Origin: Bolinopsis microptera
Taxonomy: Eukaryota; Ctenophora; Tentaculata; Lobata; Bolinopsidae
Assembly (NCBI RefSeq): GCF_026151205.1
Contig: NC_087077.1
Coordinates: forward strand, 15,784,983-15,848,982
Direction of reading: 5' to 3'
DNA length: 64,000 nucleotides
Below are positions 33,151 to 42,837 of this stretch, in pieces. A program made the translations under genes and the position numbers. The notes under the pieces were generated by a model. The model saw only the letters and a program-made list of their open reading frames with translations. It did no database searches and was not told where the DNA came from. Within the stretch, counting starts at the first letter, position 1. Each line of letters starts with the position of its first letter.

Positions 33151-33759
33151 AAACGCGGGTGTATACGGTCCATCTTCTCCTCGATCCGAAATTGCATGCT
33201 TGAAGACCTGTTCGACAACGGTGCACGTAGAAAGATTGGTGGGGTCGGCTGTATAGTGGAGATTGACGAATCCAAATTCGGTAAACGAAAATATAACAGA
33301 GGTCGACGGGTAGTCGGAAAATGGGTGCTGGGTGTGTTCTGTAGGACTACTGGCGACTGCTTCTTAGTGGAGTGTACCGGTAATCGACGCGATCACAACA
33401 CCCTAATCCCACTCATCAAGGAGCACGTTCTACCGGATACAACTATTCTCACCGACAAGTGGAAAGGTTATAACGCCCTGCAATACCACGGGTTTCCTCA
33501 TCAAATTGTCAACCATAGTCGAGGATTTGTGGACCCGGTCACTGGTGTTCACACCAACAGCTGCGAAGGGATGTGGTTCCACGCAAAGAACCACATGAGA
33601 AGAGGAACCGGTCGTACCCGAACTGATCCAGCAGCCATGACTGTAGCCCTGTCAGCATTTATGTGGTGTAAGCGATACGGACTGACAAGAGACGACGCCT
33701 CCGTGAGGAAAGCCTTCAACCAAGATATCCCAGCCCTATTCAGAAGAATTTTTGATTAA
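33088..33759 (+). CDS. Merlin-type (IS1016/ISXO2-like) DDE transposase
   Basis: The 223-residue frame carries the full catalytic core of a Merlin transposase, which cuts and pastes its element. Catalytic residues visible: D60 in EIDESKFGKRKYNRGR, D123 in ILTDKWKGY, E160 in HTNSCEGMWFHAKNH. The conserved NRGRRVVGKWVLGV and RRDHNTLIPLI stretches are also present. The N-terminal zinc-ribbon (CxxC, DG..W.C, SIR) that precedes the core is missing or degenerate, so the protein is shorter than a complete Merlin transposase (roughly 300 residues from memory). No terminal inverted repeats were found. The core has no lesion. The true start is uncertain. Confidence 0.88.
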   Translation: MGRLHDVSRIKITGACKMKLNKRGCIRSIFSSIRNCMLEDLFDNGARRKIGGVGCIVEIDESKFGKRKYNRGRRVVGKWVLGVFCRTTGDCFLVECTGNRRDHNTLIPLIKEHVLPDTTILTDKWKGYNALQYHGFPHQIVNHSRGFVDPVTGVHTNSCEGMWFHAKNHMRRGTGRTRTDPAAMTVALSAFMWCKRYGLTRDDASVRKAFNQDIPALFRRIFD

Positions 33760-33777
33760 TTTATTGCTCTGTAAATT

Positions 33778-34100
33778 TCTGCAGTCGCTCCACCACCTCC
33801 CATCATTCCTGCAGTCCCTGCAGTCGCTCCACCGTCTTCCACTGCCGCAGCTCCTCCGCAGCTCCTCCACGTCATCCGAGCTCGCTCAGTAATGAGGACT
33901 TTTTCCATCCTTGGGATCGTTCACGAATACGACAGAGTGATGGGACGAGTCAATGCTGGTTCATCGCTCGCCTCTGCTTTGGACGAGGAGTATCTGTCGG
34001 CCTCCTTCTTCTCTCGGAAAAGAGTTGTTGCGGAGGCATCGAAGGTGGATATGGTGGCGCTGCAGCACGGAATACTACAACTACGAAAACAAGCGCAATA
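33778..34100 (+). pseudogene. family-Y fragment with Pro-rich linker
   Basis: In the frame of the ATG at 33892, upstream codons read a Pro/Ala-rich linker (TAAAPPQLLHVIRARS). Then come ILGIVHEYDRVMGRVNAG, SSLASALDEEYLSASFFSRK, RVVAEASKVDM and ALQHGILQLRKQAQ. It is the best copy of the Y domain in this arrangement and matches 25480-25838 and 37376-37500. It ends at a TAA and abuts family-X sequence. Opposite-strand frame is a shadow. Confidence 0.5.
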
Positions 34101-34106
34101 ATCCAG

Positions 34107-34380
34107 CGACACACTTGGTACCTATCAGAAGAATTGATTTCGATTGTCCTCTTCTCAGATAAAGTCCCGGAAGAGGAAAAAGAAGTCCTTGCGGCTAAGA
34201 TAGGAAAATTGCCGTCTCAATCTTTACCTATCCAGAAACCGAAAAGCTGCCTACTACCAGTGAGAAGTCTCGTCTTGGTGACTTCGTGGGACCCCGCTCT
34301 ATCCTCATCTTCCAGCTACTCGGGGAGTCTCACACCTTCCTATCAAAAGATGAGTGGTGGCTTCTACCTCAGTACGTCAA
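34107..34380 (+). pseudogene. family-X fragment (HTWYLSEEL to DEWW)
   Basis: Codons read HTWYLSEELISIVLFSDKVP, EEEKEVLAAKIGKLPSQ, a frameshift near 34265, then LGDFVGPRSILIFQLLGESH and TFLSKDEWW. It corresponds to 41299-41540 in the longer copy (HTWYLTEELIPLALFNEKLP ... LLPDWS). It passes without a stop into the family-Y segment that follows. Confidence 0.55.
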
Positions 34381-34654
34381 CTCTGGACTTTCAAAGTCTG
34401 CCGCTCTGGAGCAGATACACATTTCTCGGAGTCACTTCTCAAGAAAGCGATGTATCGCTGAAGCAGCAAAAGTTGACCTACCAGGTGTCCAACACGCACT
34501 GCTGCAACTACGAGACGTCAGACTTCCTAGTGTTTACACCTTCGCAAACGAGATCTGCAACCGTAATCTTGCCACTCTTAGGACCCTTTGTACCCAAGGC
34601 GTCGTCCTAGCGCCCAAAAACAATTACACTGCTCCTCCACCACGAAGAAATTGA
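34381..34654 (+). pseudogene. family-Y domain fused after family X
   Basis: Residues after DEWW read YVNSGLSKSAALEQ, IHISRSHFSRKRCIAEAAKV, DLPGVQHALLQLRDV and FANEICNRNLATLRTLCTQ, with a TGA stop at 34652-34654. It matches 24656-24932 over its whole length. The frame 34286-34654 is open through the X/Y junction, so a fused product is possible, but the junction looks like a recombination point rather than a native fusion. Confidence 0.5.
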
Positions 34655-34809
34655 ATGTAATCAGTTTTCAGTATTTTTTTATTTTTCATAAAAATGTTGT
34701 AATCGATTTTGGAACTTACTTTCAAATAACGTGTTTCAAATAATTTGTTTCAAATAATTTGTTTATTTGGCAATAATGAATTATAGCCGGTCTGATTTAG
34801 AGTCGCCTA

Positions 34810-35580
34810 GAGCAGGTTAGTACTAGCCGGTTAGTAGCCGGTTAGTAGCCGGTTAGTAGCCACTTGGTGGGTACTAGCTGGTTAGTAGCCGGTTAGTAGC
34901 CGGCTACTAACCAGCTAGTACCCACCAGCCGGCTAGTGACCGCTTTTCAAGTGTCGGCTAGTAGCCGGTTTGGAACTAGAAGGTCCGCTTTAGAGCCGGC
35001 TAGTGACCGGTTAGTAGCCACTTGGTGGTTACTAGCCGGTTAGTAGCCGGTTAGTAGCCGGCTAGTGACCGCTTTTCAAGTGTCGGCTAGTAGCCGGTTT
35101 GGAACTAGAAGGTCCGCTTTAGAGCCGGCTAGTGACCGGTTAGTAGCCACTTGGTGGTTACTAGCCGGTTAGTAGCCGGTTAGTAGCCGGCTAGCGACCG
35201 TTTTTCGAGTGCCGGCTAGTAGGTCCGCTTAAGAGCCGGCTAGTGACCGGTTAGTAGCCGGTTAGTAGCCACTTGGTGGTTACTAGCCGGTTAGTAGCCG
35301 GTTAGTAGCCGGCTAGTGACCGCTTTCTAAGTGCCGGCTAGTAGCCGGTTTGGAACCGGCTACTAGTAGGTCTGCTTTAGAGCTCGGCTAATAGCCGGCT
35401 AGTGACCGCTTAGTAGCCGGTTAGTAGCCACTTTGTGGTCACTAGCCGGCTAGTAGCCGGTTAGTAGCCGGCTAGTGACCACTTTTCAAGTGCCGGTTAG
35501 TAGCCGGTTGGTAATGTGAAGTTGAGGAGCTGTTATTACAAAAGTGGCTACTAGCCGGCTAGTAGCCGGCTAGTAGCCGG
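34810..35580 (+). repeat. satellite-like array, 11-bp core in ~129-bp higher-order units
   Basis: The core AGCCGGTTAGT (11 bp) alternates with gtgaccgcttttcaagtg and ggtccgctttagagccgg segments. The latter marker occurs at 34981, 35110, 35221 and 35368, giving a higher-order period of about 129 bp with one 18-bp deletion. The last part is inverted in places (gccggctagtag). No coding sense. Confidence 0.9.
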
Positions 35581-35589
35581 TGTTCATAT

Positions 35590-35775
35590 GGTACTGTGCA
35601 GGGACGTTGCATAGACGTTGCATAGACGTTGCATAGACGTTGCATAGACTGACCGTGCAGGGAGTGTGCATAGAGTGTTCATTGTGCAGGGACGTTGCAT
35701 AGACGTTGCATAGACGGTTCTTTTGTTGTTGCATGGACGTTGCATAGACGTTGCATAGACTGTCCGGAGCTAAAC
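35590..35775 (+). repeat. 11-bp minisatellite GACGTTGCATA
   Basis: About a dozen exact units in three runs separated by gtgcaggg-type spacers. It directly follows the previous array. Confidence 0.92.
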
Positions 35776-35799
35776 GACCAAGTTGCCATACCCCTTCTC

Positions 35800-36554
35800 A
35801 AGCGAGATCTGCAACCGCAATCTTGCTACTCTTAGGACCCTTTATAGTCTACAGGAAAGACGGAAGCAGAGGCCGTGAAGAAGTCCTTGGATGACTGGCA
35901 GCTTGCCTCCTACATCATCTCCATGGGCTTTGATACGATGAGTTCGAACACAGGGGTTCACAAGGGTGCCTGTACTCTCCTACAACAGATGCTGAACAGA
36001 AATCTCCTCTGGATGGCTTGCCGGCACCATATCCTCGAACTGGTGATCGGGAGCACTTTCAAAACTCTCTTTGGAGATACAAAGTCTCCCGAATGCACGT
36101 TATTCAAGGATCTGAAGAAGTCATGGGACTCCCTCGACCTGGATTCTTTCACGCTCCCAGATATTCCTTCATCCTACCAGAAAGATGAAAAAGAACTTCT
36201 CGAATACATCGACTCCCTACTCTCTCCTGACAACGTGAGGAACCTGCCCCGGGATGACTATAAAGAGCTTCTGGAGCTGAGTAAAGTTATACTCGGAGGG
36301 ACCATTGAAAGGAAGAAAGGATACGTCTACAAGATTCAGAGACCAGGAGCAGACCACCACGCTCGGTGGATGGCGAAGTCAATCTACATCCTAAAGATGA
36401 CTCTCCTCCGTCGCCAACTTGACCTACACTGGCAGCTGGACATCAGAAAGCCGTCCCTACCCTCCATCCACCTGAAGTCGGAGCTGATCGAGTATGTTGG
36501 AGTAAAATCAACACTTCCGTTCACCCTGGTTGGAGTGCCACATACCTTCCTCCT
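35800..36554 (+). pseudogene. family-X core copy 1, with family-Y tail upstream
   Basis: 35805-35875 encodes the family-Y terminus (EICNRNLATLRTLYSLQ). Overlapping it, family X starts AEAVKKSLDDWQLASYIISM, then GFDTMSSNTGVHKGAC, LLWMACRHHILELVIG, ECTLFKDLKKSWDSLDLDSF, LGGTIERKKGYVYKIQ and PGADHHARWMAKSIYILKM. At DLHWQ it jumps to LDIRKPSLPSIHLKSELIE, so about 300 bp present in the copy at 41100-41410 are deleted. The GFDT..SNTG...C..HH pattern resembles an RNase-H-fold transposase block (D, then CxxH). That resemblance is inference; the family is uncharacterised to me. Confidence 0.6.
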
Positions 36555-36755
36555 GGTGCCAAAGATCCTTCTACCGCAAGAAGAAGATAGAAGAGCTGAT
36601 TATCCTTGATAGACCACGATTCGGCAGTCTCATCAAAGGAGCGGACTGACAGGATCAACCAGCAGATTCTCTCTGACCTATGTGGGGCTATCCTCAAGCA
36701 GAGTGACTTTCTGGAGAAGAAACGACTCGCAATTGCTGCTGGAAAGATTCTCTAA
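36555..36755 (+). pseudogene. helical C-terminal tail of an unidentified protein
   Basis: After the family-X frame breaks near 36555, codons read KKIEELIILDRPRFGSLIK and, one frame over, TDRINQQILSDLCGAILKQS followed by DFLEKKRLAIAAGKIL and TAA. Charged heptad-like sequence suggests a helical tail. It was not found elsewhere in the window, and the source is unknown. Confidence 0.35.
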
Positions 36756-36960
36756 ATGTAAATTATTTTATTGCTCCAGGGTGACAGTTACTGATTTAAA
36801 GTTATAATGATATTGTATGAACTTATTTACAACTAATATTGATTTATCCAAATATATTAATTGACAAATCATCAAAATCGTCTCTTTAATTGACAAATCA
36901 ATGTGAACTAATGATCAAACTCATGAAATAATTGGATCAAAAGTCTGATATAAGTGTTGT
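36756..36960. other. short AT-rich spacer
   Basis: No gene or repeat seen. Confidence 0.4.
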
Positions 36961-37205
36961 CACTATACTGCCGTGGCACTGCCGCGGTACTGCCGCACGA
37001 CTGCCGCCGTACTGCCGCCGTACTGCCGCGGGACTGCCGCCGTACTGCCGCCGTACTGCCGCCGTACTGCCGCCGTACTGCCGCCGTACTGCCGCGGGAC
37101 TGCCGCCGGAATTCTGATGTATGACCCTTTTGGTAGCATCTCTGGACACCGTACTGCCGCGGGACTGCCGCCGTACTGCCGCCGTACTGCCGCCGTTCTG
37201 CCGCT
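36961..37205 (+). repeat. 11-bp minisatellite TACTGCCGCCG, interrupted
   Basis: About 19 units with G/C-swapped variants (gggactgccgc), split by 37110-37148. A 20-bp segment ttttggtagcatctctggac flanks the second half on both sides (37129-37148, 37212-37231). All open frames across it on both strands are artefacts of the 11-bp period. Confidence 0.92.
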
Positions 37206-37223
37206 CACGAGGAGCAGTACATT

Positions 37224-37500
37224 TTGGTAGCATCTCTGGACAGGAAATTTCTCTTTGTCCCGATGGGATCTATTGCTAGTGAGCGAGAGTTCAAAATAGC
37301 AAAACGAATAACACAGGGAAAATACAATTTAAAGTCAGAAAATGTTCAGAAATTCCTATTTCTTAAGTATAATAACTCCACCGCTTCCTACTGTCCCTTC
37401 CGCACCTGCCGCACCTCCTCCACATCTGCCACCACCATACCGAGCGGAGCACCTAGTTTCAATCTTTGGTATCGTTCACGAATATGACAGAGTACAGCTA
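37224..37500 (+). pseudogene. hAT transposase dimerisation tail, then family-Y start
   Basis: FVPMGSIASEREFKIAKRIT followed by YNLKSENVQKFLFLKYN matches the C-terminal hAT dimerisation domain (SERxFS...R..L.PENV..L.FL). After that a Pro-rich linker in another frame (PSAPAAPPPHLPPPYRAEH) leads to LVSIFGIVHEYDRV of family Y, where it is cut off. Upstream the hAT sequence runs into the minisatellite. Fragment only. Confidence 0.6.
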
Positions 37501-37508
37501 TCTCTAGG

Positions 37509-38048
37509 ATGAATTCCAACCTACCTGCCAAGGAGGCTCTACGAGAGATCATCAGAAGAGCAGAACCTGGCGAGAAAAAGAAGAAACCCACCAAGAAGCT
37601 GGCTGGAGTACGTTTTGCTGACATCGGTGGCGGGGATCTCGCATCATCCATATCCTTGGACGACGACACTACTACTCCTAACCCTATTGCCGCTTCCTCT
37701 TCTGACGCTAGTTCCACTGCAGTAGAGACCAGATCCGTGGGCCAGACTTGCCAGCCTCGAGTTCATCAAAACTCCTGTCAGACTATCTCCTGTATCCGTT
37801 GTGGCGATCTTGGACACACGGCACCACTTTCCCTGTGGATGTCTCGCACCAGCAGTCTCTCGAAGATGGTCCGAAAAGCACGAGCTGCCGCTAACAGACA
37901 ACCTGCCAACCCCACCTCCCTCGAGTTCCTATCCATTCCTCCTTCCTACCTCAACACAGCTACTGGCGACCCCCTCCTTCTCTGGGATTCCGGATACACC
38001 TCTTCACTGCGGAGATCATACCTATTCGGAACAACTTCCACCGTGGAC
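37509..38048 (+). CDS. unrecognised frame, degenerate Gag-like features
   Basis: About 180 codons open before joining the MULE tail. It begins NLPAKEALREIIRRAEPGEK, with Lys-rich and Ser/Asp-rich parts. ISCIRCGDLGHTAP resembles a CCHC knuckle with the last Cys missing. Later LLLWDSGYTSSL has a D-S-G that recalls an aspartic protease. These hints are weak, and frames in other phases are open too. It may be a decayed retroelement Gag-protease region. Unsure. Confidence 0.3.
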
Positions 38049-38340
38049 GTCCTTGGCAAGATATGGATGCCTTTACACTCTACTTTGAATCCACGCGGAT
38101 AGGTATATCGAACAGACCTGCCCGCTTTAATCAACTCTCCTGGAACCATGAGTATGATTGCTGTCTAGCTGGACTCCCTCGCTCTTCAAACGTAGCAGAA
38201 CAATGGCATAATGGTTTCCGCAGTCTCGTCCAGTGTACTAATCATACCAAGGACTGACAGACGGAAAGGCTCATTTTATTTATTCTCTCTTAACTTTTAG
38301 AATACTACCAAAGCAAATAATTTCATTTAAGTAAAATATC
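38049..38340 (+). pseudogene. MULE transposase C-terminal fragment, copy 1
   Basis: Codons ISNRPARFNQLSWNHEYDC, LAGLPRSSNVAEQWHNGFRS and LVQCTNHTKD match the end of many MULE transposases (FP...WN......LPRTNN..E.WHN.F). The sequence continues into 3' flank shared with 52211-52502, where a MITE has been inserted; this copy is the empty site. No catalytic domain is attached. Confidence 0.6.
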
Positions 38341-38619
38341 AAATATCGTACAATCGAAAATATAACTAAACTAGTGTAATGTATTGGAATTGGGTTAATT
38401 TTAATTAAATTAAAGGTGAGGTTAATTTTAATTAAAAATACATCTGATACAGGCTGATGGGGGTCCATAACAACAAGAGCTGCCATAACTTTTGACATGA
38501 TCTCAAATGTTGCAATGTCATACGTGCTGTATGACATATCTCGTTATCGATACTATATAACTTTCAACAGACGACAGGAGACATCATCATTAGACCATCT
38601 ACACTTCACAACTATAGCA
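38341..38619. other. AT-rich repeat flank
   Basis: Matches 52921-53010 up to about 38410 (cgaaaatataactaaactag, taattttaattaaattaaa). Otherwise no feature. Confidence 0.5.
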
Positions 38620-38620
38620 A

Positions 38621-39161
38621 TGGAATACTACGAACTTTTCAATCCAATTCCCATATCCCTACTTAGTCTATCCCCATCCGGTATCCAACCTCTACCCCTT
38701 GAAGCTTACATCGACCTGGACGACATCCTTACCCCGGCCCCCTGCACGAACCTTTTAGAAGTTCTAACCACATCCCGGGGGAAGCCCATGATTGTTCCCG
38801 AAGACAACTTATTTCAGCAACGATCGGAACAGAAAAACAACATTAGTTACAGATAACAGATGTAACCTATACCACGCGAGGAATGGAAGTTGTCCTGATA
38901 CCGTTACTACAGACAAGAACAGAAGTTTTCTTCTAAGTTTCAACGGCCCCACAACCATCCGGACAGAAGCCCTAGCAGTCTAGAGAAACATAGGAAAAGA
39001 CATCGGCTTCACGTCACTTACTCCGCCGATATCACGAAACCTGTTAGAGCTCTGGCAACAGAGCTTGGAGTAACTGTCGACAACACATTTCGCATACAAC
39101 ACTCTAGGATTAGGAAAAGACACCGAAAAATTGCCGCTGAAACCGGAATGCTTGCAGCTAA

Positions 39162-39237
<76 letters not shown>

Positions 39238-39250
39238 GCCATGGTCAACT
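38621..39250 (+). pseudogene. FLYWCH-type N-terminal fragment, copy 1
   Basis: The frame from 38621 reads EYYELFNPIPISLLSLSPSG, PLPLEAYIDLDDIL and GKPMIVPEDNLFQQRSE. After a shared frameshift near 38853 come CNLYHARNGSCPDTVTTDKN and the following NGP..HP. This is a FLYWCH-like zinc-binding module, found in front of MULE transposases. It ends in a (CCAGAA)n tract (39165-39237) encoding Glu-Pro repeats. It is about 90% like 46331-46935 and has the same lesion, so both derive from an already broken copy. Confidence 0.55.
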
Positions 39251-39299
39251 CAACTCACTAAAACAACTCATCTTAGTTATGATTAAAATATAAAGATAT

Positions 39300-39580
39300 T
39301 GTGGCAATTCGGTAATCTGCCGATGCACATCTGGAGCACACCTCGGGCACAATTCGGGGACAAACTCGGGCACAACCTTATCCTGGTTCGAGCCGCACCT
39401 TCACCATCGACGGAGAAGTTTCAAAGTACGACAGGATCCTGGCACGTGTCCGGAATGGTGCTACGAAGAAGGAGGCACTCGCTGCAGAGGGGATATCTGA
39501 AGAGGCAGCGAGGATTGACCTACCTTCTCTCCGACATGGACTCCTCCAGCTGATTAATCGGGTGAGTGTATCCTAAGACT
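39300..39580 (+). pseudogene. diverged family-Y domain
   Basis: One frame reads RTFTIDGEVSKYDRILARVR, NGATKKEALAAEGISEEAAR and IDLPSLRHGLLQLINR, with the spacing of the Y domain but lacking the SRKRC segment. It runs into GTGAGT, a consensus donor, at 39561. No further exon recognised. The 84-codon frame in another phase is a shadow. Confidence 0.4.
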
Positions 39581-39620
39581 TTGCCGGTGTAGTGACAATG
39601 TCTTAGGATACACTCACCCG
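39559..39620. repeat. perfect 21-bp-arm hairpin
   Basis: Arms 39559-39579 and 39600-39620 are exact reverse complements (gggtgagtgtatcctaagac core), with a 20-nt loop. The left arm contains the donor-like GTGAGT, so folding would hide it. Confidence 0.9.
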
Positions 39621-39960
39621 TTATGTCACTTAGAACGTCGGACACAGAAGTACATACCTATTTTCTTCCACAATCTTAACCGGGATAAAGATAATTTTAC
39701 ACGGAATACATTACAACAATGCGACTCATAAATAATACTCCAATCCGGATTTTACACAATCTTAAGGGTTATGACTCACATGAGATAATCAACGCACACA
39801 AGATCCATGGGATATCAACATCATACCTCAATCCAAGGAGTCCTATATAGCATTCAGTACCGCTAAGTTCAGATTCATTGATTCATATGCAGTACACACT
39901 TTGAAACCATTTATTTATTTATCTACGATATTATGTTTTTTTTAACGATATTATTATTTC
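39621..39960. other. non-coding spacer
   Basis: No frame or repeat that I can support. Confidence 0.4.
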
Positions 39961-40652
39961 TTCATTGGAGAATCTTGTAGCTAATCTCAGCTCATCAGGA
40001 CCTGCAGCCTTCGAACCGACCCAACGATTCCTTCGACTAAAGTATGGTGTAGTGGATCCTGTTAAGCTAGAGCTGAAGCTCCTCCTACGTAAAGGTGTCT
40101 ATCCCTATTCGTACATCACATCCTTCGAAGTCTTTGATGAAACTGAGTTACCGCCCATCGAAGCCTTCTATAACGAACTCAGCAAAGAGGCCTGCACAGA
40201 GGAGGACTACGCTCACGCACAGAAAGTCTTGGAGGAGTTCGATCTGAAGAGTCTCAATGAAATGGTTCACCTCTACATTTCCTCTGACGTTGTTCTCCTG
40301 GATTCGGTGCTGCAGCAGTATAGGACAGAGTGTTTATCGTCATATAATCTAGATCCTGTTCATTATTATACCGCTCCTTAAGTCTTACGTGGGATGCAGG
40401 CTTAAAATTTACTAAAGTCGAGTTAGAATTATTCAGTGATCCTGATATGTATACTAATTTCATTGAGCAGGCTATTCGAGGAGGAATCAGTACAATCACG
40501 CATCGGTATGCAAAAGCAAATAACCATCATCTCCCAGATTACAATCCTGAATTACCTGAAAGCTACCTCGGATACATTGATGCAAATAACCTCTACGGAT
40601 GGGCAATGTGTCAGAAACTTCCTACTTCGAAGTTCAAGTGGCAGGATAAACT
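39961..40652 (+). pseudogene. Polinton-type DNA polymerase B fragment 1
   Basis: Protein-primed family-B DNA polymerase of the Polinton/Maverick type, which replicates the element. The piece covers the exonuclease-to-palm region: KGVYPYSYITSFEVFDETEL, EEDYAHAQKVLEEFD, VLQQYRTECLSSYNLDPVHY, then (after a 2-bp insertion creating a stop at 40381) WDAGLKFTKVELELFSDPDM, IRGGIS and YLGYIDANNLYGWAMCQKLP. The last is the motif A region with its Asp. It breaks off at KWQDKLL, where family X begins. Inactive. Confidence 0.75.
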
Positions 40653-41757
40653 TCTGCTGAACAGAAATCTCCTATGAATGGCTTGCCGGCACCATATCCT
40701 CGAACTGGTGATCGGGAGCACTTTCAAAACTCTCTTTGGAGATACAAAGTCTCCCGAATGCACGTTATTCAAGGATCTGAAGAAGTCATGGGACTCCCTC
40801 GACCTGGATTCTTTCACGCTCCCAGATATTCCTTCATCCCACCAGAAAGATGAAGAAGAACTTTTCGAATACATCGACTCCCTTACTCCCTACTCTCTCC
40901 TGACAACGTGAGGAACCTGCCCCGGGGTGACTATAAAGAGCTCCTGGGTATGAGTAAAGTCATATTCGGAGGGACCATTGAAAGGAAGAAAGGATACGTC
41001 TACAAGATTCACTCAATTCAGAGACCAAGAGCAGACCACCACGCTCGGTGGATGGCGAAGTCAATCTACATCCTAAAGATGACTCTCCTCCGTCACCAAC
41101 TTGACCTACACTGGCAGACCAAGAGGAAGGTGGAAAAGATGAGCGTCTTCGTTGTTTTTGTATACCTGAAGTCCTGGTTTTCCGCTTCTTGCCTGACCTC
41201 TGCTGCTAGTAATGACCTGGAGCTCTTCCGCAGAATTGATAAGTTCAAATCCGTCCACAAGAAAGTCTCAGCAGCAGCAGCCAATGTGCAACAGAGACAC
41301 ACTTGGTACCTTACTGAGGAACTTATACCACTTGCTCTCTTCAATGAGAAGCTCCCTCTTGATGACCGGACTCACTTAGCGTTGAAGATAGGAAAACTCC
41401 CCCTTGAAGAGCTGGACATCAGAAAGCCGTCCCTACCCTCCATCCACCTGAAGTCGGAGCTGATCGAGTATGTTGGAGTAAGATCAACACTTCCGTTCAC
41501 CCTGGTTGGAGTGCCACATACCTTCCTCCTCCTCCCAGATTGGTCCACATCTCCACACAACGAAAAGATGAAGACAGCACTCGGTGACCTCACACCTCTA
41601 AACGATAGCTTTAAAAGAGCGCTAGGACTGGTCACCACCATCAATACAAAGATGACCAGAGATGAGACGAGCTTCGAAGAGTGATACAAGTTGTTGAAGC
41701 TCATAGAAAGAAATTCTCCAACCTGGCCAAAAAAGACTTGAAGAAGTTTTATTAGTT
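40653..41757 (+). pseudogene. family-X copy 2, most complete C-terminal part
   Basis: Starts LLNRNLL, a TGA where copy 1 has Trp, then MACRHHILELVIGS, LFKDLKKSWDSLDLDSF, a frameshift near 40890, then the 258-codon frame 40908-41684. This has GADHHARWMAKSIYILK, FVVFVYLKSWFSAS, LFRRIDKFKSVHKKVSAAAA, RHTWYLTEELIPLALFNEKL, LKIGKLPLEELDIRKPS, YVGVRSTLPFTLVGVPH and LTPLNDSFKRAL. A second frameshift at 41681 is followed by VVEAHRKKFSNLAKKDLKKF and a stop at 41755. It defines the order of blocks in the family. At least three lesions. Confidence 0.62.
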
Positions 41758-41782
41758 TTGTGTGTTATATTAGTATGCGGGA

Positions 41783-42820
41783 GTTTGACTAAAGTTATCC
41801 TTTTTCTACCATTTATATTCGAGTATAGCACTTCCAGAGCCCTAAAACGACGATTTAAGGCCAAAAACTGCAAATTTCTGATTTTTACCTGTTAAAACTT
41901 TAAAAGTAGCTGGAAAAAATGGGTGTGGCATGTGCCGGCACTTCCCGGTCGAGTTGGACCCTACAATTTTTTTGGGTGATATTTAGCCGAGGGAGAAACA
42001 GATAAATTTTGTAAAGAAATTATTTGAGAATTTTTTGTTTTCTTAACCACCCTAATGTATGTAGTAGAGTAGTAGTCTTATCAGAGTAATTGGCGACACT
42101 AAGATATCGTATCTGTCGTATTAACGTAGAGTTCAATACTTAGTTATTGTGAGTTATTGCAGTTTTCAGTCGCTGCAACTACTGAGTGTGTAGTGTATAT
42201 TGTGAGTACACGTCTTGTGAGCAGGCAGTGCTTACCATCGGTACGCCAACGACTATTACCAAACATATGTTAGGTCTTCATTTCGCGTACAAGCAAGTCA
42301 TGAAATGCGATACATCTCGACGAGATGTAGAAGAAAGAAGCTGCTTTCCTATAATCGACGTTGGACAACTTATTTGACATAACAAATGCCTCCCTAAGAT
42401 CTTCCAATCTCATCACCGAGGAGGACCGTGATTTCCTTCTCAACCATCATGGCAGAACACCATTTCTTCCACAAGGGATTTACAAACTAAAGTAGCAGTG
42501 GAAAAGAAACTAGCACGAGCGGAGAAATCTCTCAAGTTTTCCCTTTCACCCACTACACCTCAAGCTTCCTCGTCACTCACTCTGCACCCCTCTCCCGAGG
42601 GTAACTCGAAGAACTCGATATCCTCTACGGAGGAGTACATGCCTAAACGCTTCTGCTCTCGCCCTTCTGGATTTGGAACTACAGTCGACATCTCCAATAG
42701 CCCGGTTCATAAAACAAAAATATTATCCAATAATTGCGGTAATAGGCTTATCTGTTGTTTCGTAGACCAAATAACTACCAAAAAAATGTGTAATGGTAGA
42801 AAAAGGTTAACTTTAGTCAA
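41783..42820. mobile_element. 1-kb segment with inverted ends
   Basis: tttgactaaagttatccttt at 41783 and aaaggttaactttagtcaaa at 42800 are inverted repeats of about 31 bp (extended by tctaccatt/aatggtaga) with one mismatch. The interior has a frame 42498-42760 (EKKLARAEKSLKFSLS, Ser/Pro-rich) and otherwise non-coding DNA. The segment lies between the C-terminal and N-terminal pieces of family X. It may be a non-autonomous element or the product of an inversion. Confidence 0.45.
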
Positions 42821-42837
42821 AGTCTCAAGTCTCTTAG

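Noticed and set aside
35590..35775. CRISPR array
   Set aside because: Units are 11 bp, contiguous and without unique spacers; the genome is eukaryotic.
36932..37233. Overlapping frames of LPPYCRRTAA and QYGGSTAAVR
   Set aside because: Generated by the 11-bp minisatellite, whose period shifts frame each unit.
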